From Lolium rigidum (lineage: Eukaryota; Streptophyta; Magnoliopsida; Poales; Poaceae): a stretch of 64,000 nucleotides of DNA. The DNA lies in the NCBI RefSeq assembly GCF_022539505.1, contig NC_061510.1:223160043-223224042 (forward strand), read 5' to 3'. Under the pieces are notes generated by a model. The model worked only from the letters and a program-made list of their open reading frames with translations, was not told where the DNA came from and did not search any database. The position numbers were made by a program, and so were the translations under genes. Positions 23,379 through 35,400 of the stretch are shown piece by piece. Position 1 is the first letter of the stretch; each line of letters begins with the position of its first letter.

Positions 23379-24541
23379 TGTTATCACCAGAATTTGACCG
23401 AGTCAGAGGTGGGCCGCGATCAAGCTGGGTTTGAAGAATATACATGGAAGAAATATGTGAATCGGCCTTGTGTACCAAGTTTGGGCTAATTGCCCGTGTA
23501 TCTGTACCATAGTAGGATACGTGTCTGTTAGGAGTTAGAGTTTTACCCGTGCACGGTTAGGTGCACGCTTGAGTTAGAAAGTCCCCTGGACTATAAATAT
23601 GTATCTAGGGTTTATGGAATAAACAACAACCAACGTTCAACACAAACAAATCTCGGCGCATCGCCAACTCCTTCGTCTCGAGGGTTTCTCCGGTAAGCAC
23701 CATGCTGCCTAGATCGCATCTTGCGATCTAGGCAAGACAAGCCTACCTACGTTGTTCATGCGTTGCTCGTGCTGAAGCCTTTTGATGGCGAGCAACGTAG
23801 TTATCTTAGATGTATTAGGGTTAGCATTGTTCTTAGTATCATATGTTGTCGTAGTGCAACCCTTATGCATCTAGCCGCCCTTACACCTATCTTAGGTGTA
23901 GGGGCGGCACCCCGCTTGATCATCGTTTAGTAGATCCGATCCGTTACGGTTGCTCCTTGTTCTTCAAGGATTAGTTTAACATCCGCAATAGTTAGGCCTT
24001 ACAAAGGGTTGGAGGATCCAGCGGCGTGTAGGGTGTAATTTGCTAGCCCTAGACAGGATGTTCCGGGGATCAACCTCGTCTTGGTTTTTAGGCCCTGTCT
24101 AGGATCGGCTTACGATCACCGTGCGCGAGCGCGAGACCCAATCGTGAGTAGGATGATCCGATTATGCGGTGAAAACCCTAAATCGTCGTAGATCGCATTA
24201 ACTTTATCTTGATCAAGAAGGACCACCATATATTCGTGCACCTCGTACGAATCATGGGTGGATCGGCTCTTTGAGCCGATTCACAGGATAACCTGAGAGC
24301 CGATCGAGGCTCGTATTTAACGTTTACGTGTATGCCATGCAGGAAACTAAGCGAGGCATCATCCAACACCTTCCCGACCAGGTATAGGTCAGGTGGCACG
24401 CCCTTGCGACAGCGATCGGACGTGTGACCGAGAGGCTTTGCGGGCCGTCGCTCCGAGGGACCGGGGCCAGCCGCAGCCCTAGTTGTTCCCGGCTCTACGG
24501 TGTTGCCGTCGCTGCCCGCCGGTGGGTTTCCGACCGCAACA
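23379..24541 (+). repeat. 5' LTR of the gag-only retrotransposon
   Basis: 1163 bp, TG...CA. It has a TATAAATA box at 23592-23599 and AATAAA at 23618-23623. Three stem-loops follow: TGCCTAGATCGCA-TCT-TGCGATCTAGGCA at 23706-23734, CGTTGCTCG/CGAGCAACG at 23761-23797, and CCGCCC..ACACCTA-TCT-TAGGTGT..GGGCGG at 23875-23907. After the LTR comes CATTCTCGGCACGCCCAGTG, where the primer binding site should lie. Confidence 0.9.
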
Positions 24542-24603
24542 CATTCTCGGCACGCCCAGTGGGACAATCTTCGACATCCACCGCATCGCCGTCTACATCC
24601 GAG

Positions 24604-27377
24604 ATGGCGGAAAGCACTCCGGTCAAATACGAGGATCTGACTGACGAGCTCAAGAAGAAGCATGACGAGATCAAGGCAGTCCTCGAAGCCGAACTCATCG
24701 GCTCTTTCCGCAGAACCCGCTCCCACGGCGTCAGGTGGAAGGGGTTCTCACCTGAAGGCGCACTCGATGGAGTGGACCTGTCCGCCCCGTCAGAAGAACG
24801 CACCAGGTCGCTGCGTCAGGAGATCAACTACATGGTGGCTCATTCGCTACACCGCCACTCTGAGAGCCCGGTGAACACTTTGGAGCGTGTCGCTCCGCGC
24901 GTGATCCAGAAATCATGAGCCATCGGTATTCTCCGTCGGGACCAGCTGCGGGGACTTACAAAGGAGAGATGCCACTCCAGTCCCATCCACCGCTGCCGTT
25001 CGCATGGGCGGCACCGGAAGTGCCGAACTCATCGGCATACGTCGTCTACAAGATTGGTGGTGATCCTAGTGACTACCAATTCTTACCTGAGGCGCCCAAG
25101 GAGATCCCGCACGGATACGCGTGCGCATACGTACCAGACGGCAGCACCTGGGCACTCTCGAACCAGGCTGCGACAGCAGGGGCATCTGGAACAGCAGGAG
25201 GAACGTCGGGGGCAGATCTTGAGAAGCAAACGTGGCTAGCTAAGTACGCCACTCCGACAAACCTCCGCAGCCCAGCTCCCGCAGCTTGGCTCGGAACCGG
25301 AAAAGCAAGCATGGCTGGTTAAGTATGCCACCCCGGCGAATCTTCGTGGTTCGACACCTTCAGCCATCACCGCGGATCAGATTTGTACAATTCCGAAAGA
25401 TCGGTTCGGCATGATGCCGAAAAGGAAGACGTTCGGCTACACCAAGCCGTACCCCAACGAGTACGAATTGATCCCGCTACCACCCAAATATCGGCTCCCG
25501 GACTTCACAAAGTTTAGTGGATCGGATGGTTCCAGCTCCATCGAGCATGTGAGCCGATATTTGGCACAGCTGGGCACGATCTCAGCATCAGACGAGCTGC
25601 GTGTGAGGTTCTTCGCACAGTCCCTCACAAGATCGGCTTTCGGGTGGTACACATCGCTGCCACCGAACTCAATCCGGACTTGGAAGCAATTGGAAGAGCA
25701 GTTCCATGAGCAGTATCACTCAGAGGCTTCCGAGGCTGGCATTGCCGATCTAGCACAAGTACGACAGAAGCGCGGGGAAACAGTGTCGAATACATCCAGC
25801 GCTTCGAGACCGTGAGGAACCGATGCTATTCGGTTCACGTAAGTGAAAAAGAAGCAGCCGAGTTGGCGGTGGTGGGTCTCTCATCATCGATCAAGGACGT
25901 GGCCTCCCAAGCGGACTACCCTTCATTGGCGCACATGGTGCGAAGTCGTCCGCATATGAACAGGCGCCACCCGGATGTTTACCAGGACAAATTCAAGCGT
26001 GCGGTGGCCCCGGTTGACGCGTACGAGGATGAAGGTGCTGCGGGAGATCGAGAGGTAGCAGTGGCTGAATGGACTCGAGCGGCGGGCCCCGTGTCCCGCA
26101 AATGGGTGAAGCCACAAGGCCCTCCAAAGGGTTCGACTTCGACGTGACCAAAACTGAGCAGATTTTCGATCTCTTACTCACGGAGAAGCATATAAAGGTA
26201 CCCGAAGGCCACAAGATCCCCACGGTGCAGGAGCTGAACGGAAAGCCATACTCGCAAGTGGCATAACACGTTCACCCACACCACTAACGACTGCAGGGTG
26301 TGGCGGCAGCAGATCCAAATGGCGATAGAAAATGGACGGCTAATTTTCAACCAGTACGCCATGAAGGTCGACACACACCCCTTCCCCGCCGTTAACATGG
26401 TGGAGTATACTTACCATGGAGGGTGCCAGCCAGATCTCTCGTGCAATATCAACATGGTGGGACCTGGGCACCACTCTGGTAAGGACGGAGATGAGGGCAG
26501 CTGCTCTCATAGCAAAGACACAGAGGAAGCCGCTCCACGCGATCGGCTCCGCCAAGACGGCAAGCGCTACGTCATAGAGGGAGAAGTGAAGAACATAAGA
26601 TATCAGCGACCTCTCTCTGATCACCTCCTCAACAAGTATGTGAGTCAGTATGACCAACGCCGACGATACAACGACGATGATGAAACAGATCGTCTGGCTA
26701 GGGACGACAGGAGACGTCTTCGGCATGATCACGACGAGGAGCGATACGAGCGCCACGCCAAGGAAAAGTCGAGGGAGCAAGACGACGGGGATAGGCACTG
26801 GGACTGCCCCTTCTTCAGACACTGCTGGGATTCAGGAATGAGCCGATTGCCAACAATCGGCAACTGCCCAGAATGCAAACAGAAGAAGAAGGATGCAGCT
26901 AACGTGTCTGTGTTCAAGTGTCTAGGGCCTCTCCCGCCTCGGAACAAGCATGCTGAGTCTGCTCGGGTGGAAGATCTCGAGGAACTAGGGGACGATGATG
27001 AAGAAGACAAGTATCATCGGCCAAGGTGGTGCCCTGATGGGCTCAGCCGTTCCCAAAAACGAAGGTTTCAGCGTCTGCGTGGGTTGGAAGAAGCTGAAAG
27101 ATTATACCTGCACACGTTGAGGAAGGCACGGCCTGATCTGGCCGCCAAAATTCAGCGAACCCTGGACGAAGAAGGTCGGCCACAAAGAAAAGAGTGGCGC
27201 CCCAAGCAAAGGAAAGCTGATGATGAGACATCGGCTGGCACAAACATGGTGCTCATCCTCCCAACGGAGTTTACTGCTCGAGGATTAAACGATGCACTCA
27301 AGGTGGACGACGGCGAGTGCATCGACATGACAGAGGATGAAGTTAGGCTGGTCGTATCCACTGGCCTAACCATGTAG
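24604..27377 (+). pseudogene. gag polyprotein, frameshifted
   Basis: Starts at MAESTPVKYEDLTDELKKKH and carries the retrotransposon gag capsid domain (LPDFTKFSGSDG, then FGWYTSLPPNSIRTW, 25486-25700). A PTVQELNGKPY segment follows, and then a long charged tail with CPFFRHCWDSGM and a nearby CPECKQKKK, perhaps a zinc-binding knuckle. It ends LVVSTGLTM at 27377. The frame is broken at about 24916 (a one-base shift where TGA overlaps ATG), again between 25320 and 25411, near 25800, and near 26140-26260. Capsid protein packages the element RNA. This copy cannot make a full protein. Confidence 0.75.
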
Positions 27378-28665
27378 CTGGAGCAAATCAATGAGCAAAC
27401 GTGGCGAGGCTGATCCTTGTGATCGGCCCCAAAATTTATGTATTACAAAACCTTCATTGAGCAATTCAACGTGGAGGCCGATTCCAGCAATCGGCCAAAA
27501 TTATCCTCACCATCCATTCTGCCTGGGTTCAACATTTGATCCAACAGGGAATACCTAAAGAGCCGATACCATCAATTCTCTTGACAGAATCGGCTCGGGG
27601 GGCACCTAGGTAGATAAAACACGAGGATATGAAGAAGGAGTATCTTTCAAACGCCCAGCAGCCCAAGATATTCTTTGATGATGGGTATTGAAGTATGGGG
27701 GCCGATACATAAATCGGCCGTAAAAAATTCAAAAAAATTTTAAGCACAGCCGATGCGCAGACATCGACTTAAGGATAGAAAGCCGATGCATGGCCATCGA
27801 CTCAAGGGATATAACTGGTATAAGCAGAGATTCAAATGGAATGCTGGGGCGGTTTGAGGGATCATGACCCTGAACCATGCCAAAGAGCAGCCTGGACATG
27901 CAGATCAGGTTAAGGATGGATTGCATCAGATCCGCCAAAGGAAAGGACCCGATCTGACCTGCAAGGCGCGAGAAGTGGACTGAAGAAGCTCGGGGGGGCA
28001 GCTCACCCTGAAGGTTCTCTGCTCTGGGGAGCCGATTTTGTTGAAATCGGCTGGCTCTGCATTGTGACGTGAGGCCAATGGCGGCACGTTTGGCTATTTC
28101 ACTACCTTTCTCGCCTTGACTAAGGCTCGGGGGGCAACTAACTTGGTAGGTGCTCTATTTTTGAGAGCCGGTTGGAGTTGCATCGGCTGACCCTGCATCA
28201 TGATCTTCTCCGAAAGCGGTGAGCTGTTTGCAGAAGAAGATTGTTAAAGCTACAGGGAGGAGCTGGAAAGGGATACGTCGTCTTGTACAGGGTTTGGGCC
28301 GTCCTGTTGCTGCAAGAAAAGGAAGGAGACTGGATTCTCAAATTAGCCGATGAACAGTCATCGGCTATAGGATTGCGAAATATCACGGTCAGGTATCAAA
28401 ATTGCAGCCCGAATTTGAGAAGTGTTTGACTGACGGTCTAATCGATATCTGAGTCCGGCTTCATGGGCGTCTAAGGGGAAAAAATCCGATACGTTGCTAT
28501 CGGTCTTGGTGTGGCAAGCGGAAGGATTGAAATTGGATTAATGGAAAGATAAATTGGAAGAACAATTCTCATTAATTCAAAGGAGCGGCTTTACAGGAAA
28601 GAGCCGATTGGCTCTCAAAAGGGGGATCTGGTGCCTAGTGCACTGCTACTACTAGGCCTACTCTA
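27378..28665 (+). other. non-coding interior of the gag-only element
   Basis: Where pol would be expected there is no catalytic motif in any frame. The stretch is rich in CCGAT/ATCGG words (for example GAGCCGAT, AATCGGC repeated through 27420-28620). It may be remnant or structural RNA of the element. Confidence 0.6.
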
Positions 28666-29097
28666 CTAGTCGTCGCTGTCCTCATCGTCGCCGTTGTCGA
28701 TGTCATCGGCGCTGCTCCCGGGAAGTTCCTCGTCGCTGCTGCCCCAGCCCTCGGCCGGAGCTTCTTCTTCCTCGTCATCATCATCATCCTCGCTGTCCGC
28801 CCAAGAGCGGAAGCGCTTCGTCGGCGGGTACCCAGCTGAAGAGGAGGAATCATCTTCCTCCTCCTCCTCTTCTCCTTCCTCGTCATCATCTTCGTCCTCG
28901 CTGTCCGCCCACATGCGGGAGCGCTTCTTCGGCGGGAGCTTGGCGGAGGGGGAGGCCTTGGCCTTCGCTACTTCTCCTTCTTTCTTCTCCTTGTCGGAGG
29001 AGATGGGGTTCTCCCCGGAGTGAAGGTCGTCCTCATTCTTGCTCTTCGGCGAGGATTGGAGGGGGGGGCCTGAGGGGGAAGAGGAAGAGGAGGACAT
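28666..29097 (-). CDS. antisense ORF: Ser-rich acidic nuclear-like protein
   Basis: 143 codons on the strand opposite to gag, starting 296 bp inside the 3' LTR. The protein begins MSSSSSSPSGPPLQSSPKSK. It then has two similar modules, PPKKRSRMWADSEDEDDDEE and PPTKRFRSWADSEDDDDDEE, each a basic patch followed by WADSED and an acidic run, and ends in a D/E-rich tail. The basic patches look like nuclear localisation signals. A TATTTAACCG box lies 86 bp upstream of the ATG. Two related antisense ORFs occur at 45535 and 47162 in the other copies of this retroelement family. The function is unknown; acidic chromatin-binding is a guess. Confidence 0.6.
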   Translation of the reverse strand: MSSSSSSPSGPPLQSSPKSKNEDDLHSGENPISSDKEKKEGEVAKAKASPSAKLPPKKRSRMWADSEDEDDDEEGEEEEEEDDSSSSAGYPPTKRFRSWADSEDDDDDEEEEAPAEGWGSSDEELPGSSADDIDNGDDEDSDD

Positions 29098-29173
29098 TGC
29101 TACAGGAGGAGAGGGTTTTTGGTGCCGACCGCTAGAACAGAGGAAGGGGATGAAGAGGACTGATCAATCAGCA

Positions 29174-29183
29174 CGGTTAAATA
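29174..29183 (-). promoter_or_regulatory. TATTTAACCG box of the antisense ORF
   Basis: The minus strand reads TATTTAACCG. The same decamer lies 73 bp upstream of the ATG of both related antisense ORFs (45462-45471 on plus, 47226-47235 on minus). Conservation of box and spacing suggests a core promoter on the antisense strand. Confidence 0.5.
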
Positions 29184-29392
29184 ATGAGGAGCCTGTGGAG
29201 ATTTAATGCCATTGCAGTTTCCGAGGAAGTGATGCTAAAGCTATCGAATTTCGCAGGCCACGTGGAGAAGTGGAAGGGGCAAGGCATCATGATGAAGGAT
29301 TCTGCGGCGGTTTTTTGCTCTGCCACGACATGACCCGACGAAAGAAAGCATAATGATTTTGGAAATGTCATTTCCAAAACCAGGGGGGCATG

Positions 29393-30556
29393 TGTTATCA
29401 CCAGAATTTGACCGAGTCAGAGGTGGGCCGCGATCAAGATGGGTTTGAAGAATATACATGGAAGAAATATGTGAATCGGCCTTGTGTACCAAGTTTGGGC
29501 TAATTGCCCGTGTATCTGTACCATAGTAGGATACGTGTCCGTTAGGAGTTAGAGTTTTACCCGTGCACGGTTAGGTGCACGCTTGAGTTAGAAAGTCCCC
29601 TGGACTATAAATATGTATCTAGGGTTTATGGAATAAACAACAACCAACGTTCAACACAAACAAATCTCGGCGCATCGCCAACTCCTTCGTCTCGAGGGTT
29701 TCTCCGGTAAGCACCATGCTGCCTAGATCGCATCTTGCGATCTAGGCAGCACAAGCCTACCTACGTTGTTCATGCGTTGCTCGTGCTGAAGCCTTTTTGA
29801 TGGCGAGCAACGTAGTTATCTTAGATGTGTTAGGGTTAGCGTTGTTCTTCGTATCATATGCTGTCGTAGTGCAACCCTTATGCATCTAGCCGCCCTTACA
29901 CCTATCTTAGGTGTAGGGGCGGCACCCCGCTTGATCATCGTTTAGTAGATCCGATCCGTTACGGTTGCTCCTTGTTCTTCAAGGATTAGTTTAACATCCG
30001 CAATAGTTAGGCCTTACAAAGGGTTGGAGGATCCAGCGGCGTGTAGGGTGTAATTTGCTAGCCCTAGACAGGATGTTCCGGGGATCAACCTCGTGTTGGT
30101 TTTTAGGCCCCGTCTAGGATCGGCTTACGATCACCGTACGCGAGCGCGAGGCCCAATCGTGAGTAGGATGATCCGATTATGCGGTGAAAACCCTAAATCG
30201 TCGTAGATCGCATTAAATTTATCTTGATCAAGCAGGACCACCATATATTCGTGCACCTCGTACGAATCATGGGTGGATCGGCTCTTTGAGCCGATTCACA
30301 GATAACCTCGAGAGCCGATCGAGGCTCGTATTTAACGTTTACGTGTATGCCATGCAGGAAACTAAGCGAGGCATCATCCAACACCTTCCCGACCAGGTAT
30401 AGGTCAGGTGGCACGCCCTTGCGACAGCATCGGACGTGTGACCAGAAGGCTTTGCGGGCCGTCGCTCTGAGGGACTGGGGCCAGCCGCAGCCCTAGTTGT
30501 TCCCGGCTCTACGGTGTTGCCAGTCGCTGCCCGCCGGTGGGTTTCTGACCGCAACA
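29393..30556 (+). repeat. 3' LTR of the gag-only retrotransposon
   Basis: 1164 bp, nearly identical to 23379-24541, with TATAAATA at 29606-29613. The purine-rich tract CCAGGGGGGCATG just before it is the likely second-strand priming site. The same three stem-loops are kept. Confidence 0.9.
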
Positions 30557-30561
30557 CACAG

Positions 30562-32135
30562 TAATCGAAGTTTCACTTGACTTGCTGGAATTGAAGTAGA
30601 TCATCAAGTTAAGCGTTATAAACTTCACTGTGATCTTCGCTTAAACCCATCAAGGTGATCGAGGTTTCTCTTACGTCGGTGGAATTGAGTTAGTACTCGG
30701 CGTGAGTGCAATAAACTTCGACATGACCTTTGTTGAACTATTTAATTTTGGGGAACACAATTTGAATTCAATTCAAATATGAGTGATAAGAATTCAAATT
30801 GAAATTGAAATTGAAATTTGAATTCTAGACCATTATATAACATACAACATGTTTAATCAAACAAAATATAAAACTCAAAACAAATAAAGTATTTAACATT
30901 TAATTACATCATCCAATATTACAAGGTTTATAAAGACAAGTAATTCATGATTAAGGATATTCTACAACAAGGAAAATATTTCTTTATTGATATTCACACA
31001 ATAATACAATGTCTTTACAAATGAATAAAAGAATATTACAAATATAAATACAAGTTTTGAAAAAGAAAAGAAAAGTCTAAAATAAATCTTGATCATCTTC
31101 TTCTCCAATTGATCACCTGCAAAACAAACATGGAAGAATAGAAAGAAAAGAAATGCCAAACGGCAGGGTTAAAATAGTGATAAGAAGAGGCAGATCTTTT
31201 CATCTGCCGAGCACATCCACTAGGGGAGATGTGTATCAGTGTTGAAACTTGAACCATGCAAGCATGCAGCTCACAGCACACATGCATGTGCATAGGTGTC
31301 GGCCAAGCACACCTCCAGGACACCATATAAAAGGGGATTTCCTTGCAACACCACAACTGCTTAGCCAGCACAAGACCAATCCCTCGACAGTGGTAGCAGG
31401 TATCCAAACAACATGTCACAAACTAGCAATTTCATTCAGAAATAGAAATAGCACCAGTAGTAGCAGTGATCTATCAGCAAGAACAGCTCCATATCTCTAG
31501 CCAGATCTTAGGAAATACTCAATCAGCAAGGAGGTGCAGGATACCACAAGAAGGAGGTTTGTTTCAGTATCTAGAATCCAGGATACCAAGAGCAGCAGGT
31601 ATACACCATAAACACAAGTATTTGTTCCTAGCCTTTGCATGGTAGCATCAGGGGATAAAAAGGGGAAGTTGAGTGTGAGAGGGATTTCTCTCAGTATTGC
31701 ATAGAGGTGCTATGCAAGAATCATCACAGAGAACAAAAGCAACAACATAGTATCTATTCTTATTTTAAATCTATGCCTCAGCCTTTGCATCATCGGCTAG
31801 GTCAAGCATGGATCTATCCATTTAATATAACTCAAGCATCATAGTGTCCAAACCAAATATCTTACCAAACAGAAATCGTTTGAAGACGATTTTTAACATC
31901 ATTTGGATCTAGTCTCAAACTCCCTGGCAACTTTAATCATAACAAAGTTTGTCCAGCACATCATCTAGGTAATCAAAATCAGCAGCTATGCATCCTTTTA
32001 GCAAGGTACCACAACACAGTTTTTAATTTAACAAGACAAGCACATAGACAACTTTGTACAGAAAAAGCTACCTAAAAGGAATATAAGACTATACCATCAG
32101 TTTCAGGTTTAGGAACTCAAAAGTTCCTATATGAA
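30562..32135. other. AT-rich repeat-derived stretch, no gene
   Basis: Begins with the continuation of the older LTR cut at 23378. There are two similar lines around 30565-30725 (TCGAAGTTTCACTTGACTTG and TCGAGGTTTCTCTTACGTCG) and a simple AATTGAAATTGAAATT run near 30800. No coding frame is convincing. Confidence 0.45.
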
Positions 32136-32230
32136 TGTCAACACCCGGATTTTTAAGTCCAGATGCCTATTATGTCATTCATCGCAATCCCAGGATAATG
32201 TTGTTGCGAGGCATAATAGTCGAATATCAC
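32136..32230 (+). mobile_element. probable LTR end before the assembly gap
   Basis: TGTCAACACCCGGATTTTTA begins a sequence that looks like the edge of another LTR, cut by the gap after 95 bp. It does not match the LTR of the gypsy element on the other side of the gap (37824-38533). Confidence 0.35.
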
Positions 32231-32330
32231 NNNNNNNNNNNNNNNNNNNNNNNNNNNNNNNNNNNNNNNNNNNNNNNNNNNNNNNNNNNNNNNNNNNNNN
32301 NNNNNNNNNNNNNNNNNNNNNNNNNNNNNN
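32231..32330. other. assembly gap (100 N)
   Basis: Exactly 100 N, the usual placeholder for a gap of unknown size. The gypsy integrase and 3' LTR expected to its left are missing, so several kilobases may be absent. Confidence 0.98.
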
Positions 32331-32339
32331 CCTTAATAG

Positions 32340-34345
32340 GTTCCAATCCAAGTTGGTGCTTCCGGACCAGAAATACCGGTACGTCTATCTCCATATTATC
32401 CACCAGCATAGCCTCTTCCGGGTTAGATCCTGCAGTCCCCGGGTTTACCGGAACCGTCCCCGGGTTTCCTCCGTCGATGTCCATTGGCACAACATGTGAC
32501 TCCGGTACGAAAATTGACTCCGATTCCGGACTTGGTTTAATCGATGGCATCCTTAGGTGAGCCAAAGCCACTTCGGGGAATTTCCGCTGGGAGGAGCCTA
32601 ACTTGGAGAGCGTATCCGCGGCTTCATTTTCCGCCCGCGGCACATGGTGAAACTCACATCCTTCAAAGAAGCCGGCAATATTTTGCACGTGAAACCGGTA
32701 TGAGGCCATGTTGGCATCTTTTTGCGTCCCAATCTCCGGAACACTGCTGCACCACAAGATCTGAATCACCATAGCAAATGATCCGGTGTGCACCGATTTA
32801 TTTTGCAACCTTGAGCCCATGGATCAGGGCCTCATATTCAGCGACATTGTTTGATGCCCTGAAATGTACTTGCAGAACATACCGGAGATGATCTCCCTTA
32901 GGCGAGGTAAGAACCACACCGGCACCTAGACCCTCTTTGAGCTTTGATCTATCGAAGTGCATCTTCAAGTATTCTATCTTTTGTTCCGGTGGTTTGTATT
33001 GCATTTCCGCCCAAGAAATCAGCTAAAGCTTGCGATTTTATGGCCTCTCTCCTTTCGTACACCGGTACATATGGTGATATTCGAATGGCCCATTTGGCAA
33101 TCCTGCCGCTAGCATCCTTGTTGCACATGATATCTGAAATGGGTGCCTCACTCACCACTTTAATGGGGTGCTCTTCAAAGTAGTGCTTGAGCTTCGTGGC
33201 GGCCATGAACACGCCATAAGTCATTTTCTGGAAATGAGAATAGTTTTGTTTCGAGAGGGAGAGCACCTCGCTCAGGTAGTATACCGGTCTTTGCACGATT
33301 TTTCCTTCCTCTTCTCTTTCCACCACAACTACAACACTCACGACCCGGTTTGTTGCTGCTATGTACAACAACATGGGCTCCCTTTCTAGAGGCGAAGCCA
33401 ATACCGGCGCAGTTGCCAGCATCGTTTTTAGCTCTTTGAACGCTTCGTCTGCCTGAGGGGTCCAGACAAAGGTATCGGATTTTTTCATCAAAGCATAGAG
33501 AGGCAGAGCCTTTTCCCCAACCTGCTTATGAACCGGCTTAGCGATGCCAAGCTTCCGGTGAACTTTTGCACGTCCTTGAGATCGTGTGGTATAGTCATTC
33601 TTTCGATGGCCCGGATTTTTACCGGATTAACCTCGATTCCCCGGCTTGATACGAGAAAACCAAGCAGTTTGCCGGCAGGGACACCGAAGGTACATTTTGC
33701 CGAATTGAGTTTCATCCGGAACCTTCTTAGGTTGTCAAACGTTTGCCTCAAATCATCGATCAAGGTTTCTTTTACCTTAGTTTTTATCACGACATCGTCC
33801 ACATAGACTTGCACATTTTTTCCAATTTGATCAAATAAACACTTTTGCATACAGCGCTGGTACGTTGCACCAGCGTTGCGCAAACCGAAAGGCATAGTGA
33901 CGTAGCAATAAGCCCCGTGCGGGGTAATGAACGCAGTTTTTATTTGATCTTCCTTTTTCGGGGAATGCGGTGGAAACCGGAATAAGCATCCGGAAAAGAC
34001 AACAGCTCACAGCCAGCGGTAGAATCGATCACTTGATCAATGCTGGGGCAAAGGGAAGGGATCTTTCGGGCAAGCCTTGTTCGAGTTGGTGTAGTCGATG
34101 CACATACGCCACACCTTTGGAGCTTTGGGTTCCTCCTCTTTTTTCTTTTCGACCAGTACCGGATTGGCTAGCCACTCAGTATGCAGTACTTCCACGATGA
34201 AACCGGCAACCAACAACTTTGTCACTTCTTCTCCAATGATTTTTCTCCTGTCTTCAGCGAACCGGCGTATGGGCTGTCTTACCGGCTTCGCATCCTTCCG
34301 GACATTCAAAGAGTGCTCAGCCAACTCCCTCGGAACACCTACCAA
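32340..34345 (-). pseudogene. gypsy RT, RNase H and second RNase H, frameshifted
   Basis: RT (34345-33488): WRMCIDYTNSNKACPKDPFP, then FGLRNAGATYQRCM and VYVDDVVIKTK with the YVDD catalytic pair; a frameshift lies near 34046. RNase H of the gypsy type (33491-32949): FVWTPQADEAFKELK, LYIAATNRVVS and YYLSEVL. A second RNase H (33004 to about 32590) reads MHFDRSKLKEGLGAGVVLTS, then ASNNVAEYEALIHGL and, after a frameshift, HHVPRAENEAADTLSKLG. The usual FDGS is FDRS here. Frameshifts and stops make the copy inactive. A linker of about 85 codons leads into the gap, where integrase should follow. Confidence 0.8.
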
Positions 34346-34419
34346 GTCATCAGTAGACCAAGCAAAGATATTCCGATTCTCACGGAGGAAGTTGACGAGC
34401 GCGCTTTCCTATGCCTCAC

Positions 34420-35400
34420 TCAGGCCGGCACCGATACGAACGGTACGCTCAGGGTAAGCCGGGTCCAGCACAATATCCTTTGTTTCCTTGGTTGGCTTGA
34501 ATGCCGGTGTGCCCAATTGCCACTCATTGCCGCCAAGCTCAACTGTGAGGACTGAGCCAGCGCAACCGCAGTTTGCATCCTTCTTTTTTCCTCTGCGATT
34601 ACCAGCGATTCTGCCAGATTTGATCCGGCGGAAGCGGTTTCCAGTGAGACCTTGTAGTTTCCCACCACAGTTAAGGGTCCACGAGGTGCCGGCATCTTCA
34701 TCTTGAGATACGCCGTGTGAGTGGAGGCCATAAACGCTGCCAATGTCGGTCTCCCCAGCAGTGCATGATAAGGACTGTCTAGATCCACCACCTCGAACAG
34801 AATGTTTTCCACCCGGCAATTATCACGTCCTCCGAAGGACACATCCACCCGGACTTTCCCCATGGGCGAACAGGACAGGCCCGGAACGATTCCGTGGAAT
34901 GTAGTGTGAGTCGGTTGTAACATGTTTTCTGTTATCCCCAGCGTGCGCATGGTGTGCCGGTACATGATATTTATGCTGCTCCCATTGTCTATCAGCACTT
35001 TGCTGAACTTGACTCGAGTTGTTGGCCCATGCATGATTGGGTCTACAACAAGAGCATAACCACCCAGATTTGGCATTATCTTGGGGTGATCTTTGAACGA
35101 CCAGGAGATTTCCTGATCTGACCACAGCATATATTTTGGAACTGCCGGCATCACTGCGTTCACTTCCATGGAACGGCAATGCATGCTTTGCCTATCAGTT
35201 GGCTCCGTAATGAACACAACACAGCACACGTTCGGATCCTGGTAAATGTTCCGGCCCAAAGGTGCCGGTGGAGGTGGTTGGCCATTGCCATCTGCCACCT
35301 GATGAACTTGCTGGTGCTGCTGCTGGTTTGGTTGAGGCTGTACCGGTAGAGCATTTGCTCTGGTAAGCGGTGGTGGCGATGGTAGTTGTTGCCACAACAT
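34420..35400 (-). pseudogene. gypsy aspartic protease region
   Basis: Contains VLIDNGSSINIMYRHTM, the retropepsin-like active-site region (usually D-G/N-G-S-S), followed by FGGRDNCRVENILFEVVDL and YHALLGRPTLAAFMA. It lies between gag and RT on the minus strand, as in other gypsy elements. The frame is open over 326 codons, overlapping the end of gag in another frame. Confidence 0.7.

Larger units (their letters stand above)
23379..30556 (+). mobile_element. complete gag-only LTR retrotransposon
   Basis: Both LTRs are present (23379-24541 and 29393-30556). Both begin TGTTATCACC and end GCAACA. The element is flanked by a perfect 5-bp duplication, CACAG (23374-23378 and 30557-30561). Inside is a gag frame; no protease, reverse transcriptase, RNase H or integrase motif was found between the gag stop at 27377 and the 3' LTR, so it must rely on another element's enzymes. 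About 20 substitutions separate the two LTRs by eye (near 1.7%), which points to a young insertion. An antisense ORF sits just before the 3' LTR. Confidence 0.9.

Noticed and set aside
26340..26822. 160-codon frame antisense to gag
   Set aside because: It is a shadow of the gag frame with no upstream box and no acidic/basic pattern. It is not like the antisense ORF at 28666-29097.
28694..29023. Plus-strand Ser-rich frame over the antisense ORF
   Set aside because: It is the complement of the acidic GAG/GAC codons; Ser runs come from the same DNA. The minus frame has a start, an upstream box and relatives.
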